NCBI GenBank assembly: GCA_032250735.1
Contig: JAVVEP010000023.1
Location: 1-47,921 of the forward strand
Direction: 5' to 3'
DNA length: 47,921 nucleotides
DNA from: Gammaproteobacteria bacterium
GTDB lineage: Bacteria > Pseudomonadota > Gammaproteobacteria > SZUA-152
The translations under genes and the position numbers were made by a program. The notes beneath the pieces were generated by a model that had not been told where the DNA came from, made no database searches, and worked only from the letters and a program-made list of their open reading frames with translations. Below are positions 42,608-47,921 of the stretch, one piece after another (position 1 is the stretch's first letter; each line of letters begins with the position of its first letter).

Positions 42608-43213
42608 TTGGACGAATATCTACTGCTGTTGCTGAACCAAACGCTCGCCACCCCCTGGCTGGATATTGCGTTTGCCTGGATCTCTCAACACCGCTTTTTT
42701 TCGACGCCGCTGTTGCTGCTGGTGCTGGCATTTTTCGCCTGGCGGTTTGGCCGCGATGGCGTCCGCTTCTGGTTGCTGACCATCGCTCTGATCATCCTGG
42801 GTGATCAGCTGGGCGGGCTGCTGAAAGACTTCACCGGTCAGTTGCGACCCTGTGCGGCACTGGGCGACACGGTGCGGCAGGTGGATACCCTGTTTGACAT
42901 CAACTGTAGTCGTCGTCTCAATGGCATGCCGTCCAACCACGCGCTGAATTTTTTCCTGTTCACCGTGTTTACCGGCTACGTGCTGCGTTGGCGTGCCTGG
43001 CTGTGGGGCTTCGGGACGGTGGCCATGCTGGTGGCCCTGTCGCGGGTCTATCTGGGCGTGCACTATCCCAGCCAGATTCTGGCGGGCGCGCTATTGGGCG
43101 CGGTGCTGGGGCTGTTGACGGGCTGGTGGGGTGTGTCGCGACTGCCGTTACTGCAACGCGTCACGCGCGCCAGTCGTTGCCGGCGTTACACTCAAGCCAC
43201 GGATTCAGGTTAG
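42608..43213 (+). CDS. PAP2 family membrane phosphatase
   Basis: 201 aa, six membrane helices. The three PAP2 motifs are present: K-D-F-T-G-Q-L-R-P, M-P-S-N-H-A-L-N and S-R-V-Y-L-G-V-H-Y-P-S-Q with the catalytic His. Such enzymes remove phosphate from lipid carriers such as undecaprenyl pyrophosphate or from phosphatidate. The second motif has S-N-H where S-G-H is usual, a known variation in some branches. Start is TTG 42608, with AGGG 8 nt upstream; no ATG fits. It is convergent with the second chemoreceptor, 8 bp apart. Confidence 0.88.
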   Translation: MDEYLLLLLNQTLATPWLDIAFAWISQHRFFSTPLLLLVLAFFAWRFGRDGVRFWLLTIALIILGDQLGGLLKDFTGQLRPCAALGDTVRQVDTLFDINCSRRLNGMPSNHALNFFLFTVFTGYVLRWRAWLWGFGTVAMLVALSRVYLGVHYPSQILAGALLGAVLGLLTGWWGVSRLPLLQRVTRASRCRRYTQATDSG

Positions 43214-43221
43214 ACCTAAAC

Positions 43222-45255
43222 CTAAACCTTGAAGCGGGAGATGCGCTCGCGCAGCGCCACCGCCAGCTGATTGAGCCCCTTGGTGCCGAGGAACACGTGC
43301 TGCGAGGCGTTTTCCGTGGTTTTTGCCAGCTGGGCGACGTTGGCGATATTCTGGCTGACCACGTTGGCCACCTCGGATTGCTGTTCGGCGGCACGGGCGA
43401 TGTGATCGCTCATCTCGGTGATGCGCGCCACGGCCTGGGTGATGGCCTCCAGCGAGGTGCCGGCCGTGCTGGTGAGCTGGATCGTGTTGTCGGCGATCTC
43501 GCGATTATGCAGCATCTTGGTGACGGCGTTTTCGGCGTCTTGCTGCAGGGTGACGACCTTGTCCTGTATCTCCTGGGTGGACTGCTGGGTGCGCGAGGCC
43601 AGGGTGCGTACCTCATCGGCGACCACCGCAAAACCCCGGCCCTGTTCGCCGGCGCGTGCCGCCTCAATGGCGGCATTGAGCGCCAGTAGATTGGTCTGTT
43701 CGGCGACGCCGCGGATCACATCGATGACCGAGCTGATGCCCTGGATGTCCTTGCCCAGCTTCTCTATCACATCGGCGGCGGCCTGGGTCTCGTCGGCAAG
43801 ATCGCCGACGGACTGCAGGGCGTTGGTTACGATGCGCCGGCCTTCGGTGGTTTCCTCATCGGCATTACGCGCGGCATCGGCGGCCAGCTCGGCATTCTGT
43901 GCGACTTCCTGCGCGTTCATGGACATCTCTTCCACCGCCGTGGAGATCTGTTCGGTCTCGGCGTTTTGCTTGAGGATGCTGCTTTCCGCATTGGAGGAGG
44001 CCGCGGCCATCTCCTGCGAAGAGCTGGAGATCTGGTCTGCCGAATCCAGTACCTGTCCCAGCAGCTCCTGAATATTGGCCGCAAACTGGTTGAAGGCCTT
44101 TGCCAGCTGGGCCACCTCATCATCACCACGGCTCTGCAGGCGTTGGGTCAGGTCACCTTCGCCTTCGGCGATGTTGCGCATGGCGGTCACCGCCTGACTC
44201 AGGGGTTTGCTGATCAGCTGTGTCGTAATCCAGGCGATGCCGCCACCCACCAACAGACCGATGAATAACAGGCTGGTGACGATGCTAGTGGTCGATTCGG
44301 TCTGCTCGATGAGGCTGGCGCTGGTGATCTCAATGTTGCGATGCTGCCGCTCCACCAGCTCGTTCAGCAGGCCATCGATTTCGGCCAGCAGGGGGCCGAT
44401 CTCGGTGCGCAGCAGAAAGGCATCGGTCCGCGCCTTGGCGCCCTTATGGATCTCTGCCAGGGTATTGGTCTTTTCGCCGTAGCTGGCCACGGACTTGCGT
44501 AATTCGGTGATGGCCACTTCCTGCTCGAAGGTCAGCATGTCGTCGTAGCCGGCGATCTTTTCAATCAGGGCCACCGTTCCCTCGTGAAACAGTCTGATGT
44601 TAGACAGCACGGCAGGGTCACCGAACATCAGGAAGATACGCACGTTGTTCAACACGTTTGTCCAGGTGTAGCGCAGCTCCTGAATGTCGGTATACAGTAG
44701 CTTGCGTTCCTCGCTGGCCTCCTCTTCGGCCTCGGAGAGGATCATGTCGCTCAGGTGTTGCACGATGACGGCGCTGATCGGATTCAGATCCGTCGAGGCA
44801 TAACCCAGGGCGGCAAAGTTCTCCGTCTGCACCTCGGTCAGTTGAATCATACGGGCTTCATAGGCCTTGAACCGGGCCACGCGTTGCTCGATCTCGGCCA
44901 GTGTGGCCTGGGTCTCCACGCTGTCCCTGGCAACCGGTGTGTCTTTCAGCGTCTGTAGTTTTTCATCGATGCCGGCGAGATGGGTGTGATAGCTGGTCTT
45001 GTGGGAGTCTTCCTTGGTGAGCAGAAAAAAACCGAGATAGGCGGCGGCCTCCTTCAGCTCGGTCATCAGCGCCATGGACGCGATCAGGGTGGGTTGCACC
45101 TCTTCGGTCACCGTGGAGGCCTGGTCCTTGATCTTGGCAAGACTGAACAGTGTGTTGCCGACGACGACTGCCAATATCGTCAGCACAATGGCAAAACCCG
45201 CCCATAATTTGTGTGAGATCGAGAGCGTCGCGAAGAATTTATTGATAGCGGCCAT
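43222..45255 (-). CDS. Methyl-accepting chemotaxis protein (paralogue 2)
   Basis: 677 aa from M-A-A-I-N-K-F-F. It has the same layout as the chemoreceptor at 35162-37183: two membrane segments, a long sensor with [17 protein letters not shown], and a signalling tip [15 protein letters not shown]. Start 45255 is set by CAGGG 7 nt upstream; ATG 45261 and 45288 are also open, but their spacing is poor. A sigma-28-like promoter lies 37-63 bp upstream. The two receptors face each other across purL, the PilZ-like and PAP2 genes and probably arose by duplication. Confidence 0.95.
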   Translation of the reverse strand: MAAINKFFATLSISHKLWAGFAIVLTILAVVVGNTLFSLAKIKDQASTVTEEVQPTLIASMALMTELKEAAAYLGFFLLTKEDSHKTSYHTHLAGIDEKLQTLKDTPVARDSVETQATLAEIEQRVARFKAYEARMIQLTEVQTENFAALGYASTDLNPISAVIVQHLSDMILSEAEEEASEERKLLYTDIQELRYTWTNVLNNVRIFLMFGDPAVLSNIRLFHEGTVALIEKIAGYDDMLTFEQEVAITELRKSVASYGEKTNTLAEIHKGAKARTDAFLLRTEIGPLLAEIDGLLNELVERQHRNIEITSASLIEQTESTTSIVTSLLFIGLLVGGGIAWITTQLISKPLSQAVTAMRNIAEGEGDLTQRLQSRGDDEVAQLAKAFNQFAANIQELLGQVLDSADQISSSSQEMAAASSNAESSILKQNAETEQISTAVEEMSMNAQEVAQNAELAADAARNADEETTEGRRIVTNALQSVGDLADETQAAADVIEKLGKDIQGISSVIDVIRGVAEQTNLLALNAAIEAARAGEQGRGFAVVADEVRTLASRTQQSTQEIQDKVVTLQQDAENAVTKMLHNREIADNTIQLTSTAGTSLEAITQAVARITEMSDHIARAAEQQSEVANVVSQNIANVAQLAKTTENASQHVFLGTKGLNQLAVALRERISRFKV

Positions 45256-45291
45256 AAACATACCCTGATAATCCGTGTCGGTTATCAAGCT

Positions 45292-45318
45292 ATAGCGACA
45301 GTTGCGGGCAGAAGTTTA
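45292..45318 (-). promoter_or_regulatory. Sigma-28-like promoter of the second chemoreceptor
   Basis: On the minus strand TAAACTTC (45311-45318), 11 bp, then GTCGCTAT (45292-45299). Spacing is the exact FliA value, and the boxes agree in part with TAAAGTTT and GCCGATAA. It is a weaker match than the promoter at 35063-35090. Confidence 0.55.
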
Positions 45319-45445
45319 CGCCCATCAAGCGTTTACGCTCATTCGCAGGGGGCGCTGCGCCTCCCTTTGGGGGTATTCGGTCCGCCGGGCTTTGTGTCTA
45401 TCATCATTGCCTATATAAACTATGGGTTTTATTCGAGAGGTTACT

Positions 45446-46489
45446 ATGCGCCCGGCACTCCTTGCCCAGGTTCTGGAGAAAGAATTCGAAAGCACCGTCC
45501 ATGGCCACCACACCCCGGTGATGCTGTGGGGGCCGCCGGGCGTGGGCAAGTCGCAGATGGTGGCCCAGGTCGCGGAGCGTCATGGGGTGCCGATGATCGA
45601 TATCCGCCTGTCGCAGATGGAGCCCTCCGACCTGCGGGGTATCCCTTTTCGTCACGGCGAGCGAGTGGAATGGGCCCCGCCGGCCATGCTGCCCGATGCC
45701 GAGCGGCATGGCGTGGCGGGCATCCTGTTTCTGGATGAGATCACCTCCGCGCCGCCCACCGTCTCCGCCGCCGCCTACCAGCTGATCCTCGACCGGCGGC
45801 TGGGGGAATACCGGGTGCCCGAGGCCTGGGCCATCTTTGCCGCCGGTAATCGGCAGGGCGACCGTGGCGTCACCTATTCCATGCCCGCGCCCCTGGCCAA
45901 CCGCTTCTCCCATTATGAGGTAGAGACCCACCTCGACGACTGGGCCGCCTGGGCCTACGCCCATGGCATCGACGAGCGGGTGATCGCCTTTCTGCGGTTT
46001 CGCCCCGAGCGCCTGTTTGATTTTGACCCGGCCCACAACCCGGTCGCGTTTCCCTCGCCGCGCTCCTGGGAATTCGCCCACCGTGCGGTGCAGAAATTCG
46101 CCGATCGTCCCCATCTGATGCAGGGCGGCCTGCAGGCCTGTGTCGGCCCGGCGGCCGGCATCGAACTGCATGCCTTCCTGGAGAGCCTCGACCAGCTACC
46201 CGACCTTGACGCCATCGTGCGCGGCGAAGAGGTGGCTGTCCCCACCGAGACCGATCTGCAATATGCGGTGGCCGCCGCCCTGGTGGGGCATGCCATTCGC
46301 ACCAAAGACACACCCGAGGCCCAGGCGGTACTCGGCCATATCCTCGACTACGCCGCGCGCTTTCCCACCCGCGAAATGGGCGTGATGCTGGTATCGGATA
46401 TACACCGCGCCATCGGACAAGACCTGTTCGCAGTACCCGCCTTTGCGGCCTGGGCGAATCGCATTGCCGATGTGATGCTGTATGAATAG
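45446..46489 (+). CDS. MoxR-type AAA+ ATPase
   Basis: 347 aa from M-R-P-A-L-L. Walker A is G-P-P-G-V-G-K-S (29-36), Walker B is I-L-F-L-D-E-I, and the sensor loop is F-A-A-G-N-R. The insert L-S-Q-M-E-P-S-D-L-R-G-I-P and P-A-P-L-A-N-R-F are typical of MoxR-family chaperones that act with a von Willebrand (VWA) domain partner. That partner usually lies directly downstream. Here the next 536 bp hold no gene, so the partner is lost or elsewhere. GAGAGG lies 7 nt before ATG 45446; 45422 is an alternative start. Confidence 0.88.
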   Translation: MRPALLAQVLEKEFESTVHGHHTPVMLWGPPGVGKSQMVAQVAERHGVPMIDIRLSQMEPSDLRGIPFRHGERVEWAPPAMLPDAERHGVAGILFLDEITSAPPTVSAAAYQLILDRRLGEYRVPEAWAIFAAGNRQGDRGVTYSMPAPLANRFSHYEVETHLDDWAAWAYAHGIDERVIAFLRFRPERLFDFDPAHNPVAFPSPRSWEFAHRAVQKFADRPHLMQGGLQACVGPAAGIELHAFLESLDQLPDLDAIVRGEEVAVPTETDLQYAVAAALVGHAIRTKDTPEAQAVLGHILDYAARFPTREMGVMLVSDIHRAIGQDLFAVPAFAAWANRIADVMLYE

Positions 46490-47025
46490 CCACCCTTCCT
46501 GATCCGCCCCGTGCAGGGCGGCTGGCATTACCAAATAGATCTCCCGCAACAAAACAGCCAGGTAGGGTGGGCACGTTTTCTGTGGCCACGCGGAAATGAA
46601 CTAACTGCCTTCGACTCTGCCCCGAATGACCATTCTGCATCGCTGGAGCCACGCTCCGGTTTATCGCCATGTGCGACAAAAAGGCGCGCACCTCAGGCTC
46701 CGCTCAAACAACGGCGAACGCAAAGGCCTATTCATAGTGGCATCCTGCCCGGTGAAATAGAGCCAATGTAGGCGGCATGAGTAATATGCGTCAATGTGAA
46801 ACATTTCCGCTTGCTGAAAGGGGAATGCAGTCGATGGGTTCGTTGAATATTAGGGAGCCCTGAATAACCGTAACTGGTTGACAGGAAAAGTGATATTTAC
46901 ATTTGCTGAATAGGGCGGAAAAGGTGTATTAATGGTGCAGAAGAAATGGGGGCGCATAATATGCGTCAGAGTGACGTGTTATTCCGCGTCGGGTTAAAGT
47001 CCATTCACCGTTAGGCTAAAAAATC
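46490..47025. other. Gene-free region with repeat fragments
   Basis: No credible gene. 46557-46580 repeats the hairpin element at 37234, with a decayed right arm. Two related segments with AATATGCGTCA (about 46788 and 46956) are followed by similar bases including TTCCGC, giving an imperfect direct repeat about 170 bp apart. Composition turns AT-rich from about 46780, leading into the acquired gene. An 'expected' MoxR partner gene is absent here. Confidence 0.6.
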
Positions 47026-47844
47026 ATGAACTACAACGCTCAATTTCCACCATCATTTCATTTTCTTCAACAGGAAGCGTACTTACTACGTTCTTGTCTT
47101 ACTACAGGGCTTACCGAGCTTCGTTCTGCCAACGTCCATAACAAAGGGGCATTTTATTCCGCCCTGTTTAATCTATCGGTAGGTGTAGAGAGGCTACTAA
47201 AAGCAATTGTCATAATGGAGCATATGCTTAAAAATAGTCTTTCAGTTCCGACAAAAAAGCAATTGAAAGGCTATGGGCACAATATTACAGACTTGTATGA
47301 TGAATGCGTAAAAATATCTAATACATATAGCGGCAATTTACCGAGCAGGAACTCATTAGATAATATAAATCAAGAATTGATAGGGCTTCTCAGCGACTTT
47401 GCTCAGACTACTCGGTACCATAATCTTGATGCGCTTAGCGCTCAACAATCTGGAAAAGATCCTCTAGAGCATTGGGGTGAAATAATACTATTAATACTTG
47501 GGCAAGACGTGCCCGAAAAGCAAAGAAACAAAATCCTTGGAGAAGCAAAATTAATTGCTGATGCAATCAGTGCTATTTCAATAACCATAATGCACGGGCT
47601 TGATAAGCAACCTCTTTCAACCGAAGAGGCTTTGGCATTACCAGGGTTACACGATCAAGCCGTTAAATTTGCTGTATATCGAATTATTTGCATACTTTCA
47701 CCGCTTCGAGACTTGATCTCTACACTCAGTCATGAAGCATACGACTTAGGTTTAGCAGAGCCTCCATTTCCTCAGATGCAAGAATTTCTTGATTGGGTGT
47801 GGGATGATCGACAGTATGTTTTGCGGAAAAAGAAATGGCCATAA
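47026..47844 (+). CDS. Hypothetical protein, AT-rich acquired gene, HEPN-like helices
   Basis: 272 aa, predicted almost entirely helical, no membrane segment. Codon use is AT-rich and unlike the chromosome around it, a sign of transfer. The stretch L-S-V-G-V-E-R-L-L-K-A-I-V near residues 48-60 followed by Y-G-H-N-I-T-D-L-Y near 84-92 recalls the HEPN fold (helical domains in RNases and defence proteins). The catalytic R-x4-6-H pair is not clear, so the link is weak. It sits after a gene-free repeat region with no partner gene visible before the window ends. Confidence 0.7.
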   Translation: MNYNAQFPPSFHFLQQEAYLLRSCLTTGLTELRSANVHNKGAFYSALFNLSVGVERLLKAIVIMEHMLKNSLSVPTKKQLKGYGHNITDLYDECVKISNTYSGNLPSRNSLDNINQELIGLLSDFAQTTRYHNLDALSAQQSGKDPLEHWGEIILLILGQDVPEKQRNKILGEAKLIADAISAISITIMHGLDKQPLSTEEALALPGLHDQAVKFAVYRIICILSPLRDLISTLSHEAYDLGLAEPPFPQMQEFLDWVWDDRQYVLRKKKWP

Positions 47845-47850
47845 AAAAGC

Positions 47851-47881
47851 CGGGAAGACGGAGTCAGGGGAAGACGGGGTC
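47851..47881. repeat. Imperfect tandem repeat after the last gene
   Basis: GGGAAGACGGAGTCAG is followed at once by GGGGAAGACGGGGTCAG, two near-identical units. The following bases are non-coding to the window end. This looks like the edge of a repeat or transposon-related element cut by the window. Confidence 0.5.
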
Positions 47882-47921
47882 AGTTCTCGCATTGTAACAT
47901 CTCTCCAGGCGGATTCTAGTT

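Noticed and set aside
46985-47025. Possible integron attC end (GTTAGGC just before the last gene)
   Set aside because: The matching RYYYAAC start box and the paired inner boxes are not found within the preceding 150 bp, and no integrase is seen.
1-47921. CRISPR arrays and rRNA genes
   Set aside because: I found no regularly spaced direct repeats of CRISPR size and no rRNA sequence on either strand.

Overview
The window joins two kinds of DNA. Bases 1 to about 6417 are AT-rich and hold most of an integrated filamentous phage (inovirus). From 6418 on it is GC-rich chromosome of a gammaproteobacterium. The evidence for that assignment is the conserved order bcp-gcvR / dapA-bamC-purC, an RluA-type pseudouridine synthase, selO, PilU and FliA-type chemoreceptor promoters. 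A Chromatiales-like relative is my guess, but the sequence does not prove it.

Prophage (1-6417). The minus strand follows Ff-phage order: gpII replication protein, pV ssDNA-binding protein, two tiny virion proteins (pVII/pIX-like, 32 and 38 aa), major coat pVIII, a central terminator, pIII-like adhesin, pVI-like protein, and the pI/Zot assembly ATPase. A small excisionase-like HTH protein follows. A plus-strand control or cargo module sits between the gpII and pV genes: a ribbon-helix-helix regulator with its own operator, a small secreted Cys protein, and an orphan MbcA/ParS-type antitoxin. The right junction is the 3' half of a tRNA-Arg(ACG) followed by the old tRNA terminator, so the phage sits in that tRNA gene. 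The left end, any integrase and any secretin lie outside the window.

Chromosome. 6.5-8.6 kb: ZIP transporter, methyltransferase, DUF1540 metal-binding protein. 9-12.7 kb: two type IV pilus ATPases, one PilB/MshE-like with a c-di-GMP-type MshEN domain, the other PilU. 12.9-17.8 kb: selO, a universal stress protein with a SulP anion transporter, and rluA. 17.8-18.0 kb: a candidate small RNA with an anti-Shine-Dalgarno loop. 18.1-21.9 kb: overlapping glycerol-3-phosphate genes (FGGY kinase, glycerophosphodiesterase, short GlpD). 22.1-28.6 kb: lipoprotein, RND efflux pair, LysR regulator. 28.6-34.9 kb: bcp, gcvR, dapA, bamC, a metallo-beta-lactamase-fold hydrolase and purC. 35-45.3 kb: two related chemoreceptors around purL, a PilZ-like protein and a PAP2 phosphatase. 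45.4-47.9 kb: a MoxR-type ATPase, then an AT-rich acquired gene.

The chromosome carries several structured intergenic repeats. Two (21.9 kb and 31.9 kb) share a 52-nt core with compensatory base changes but have unrelated arms. One (30.7 kb) folds as a three-way junction. One (33.2 kb) is a MITE whose CTAG end forms the stop codon of bamC.
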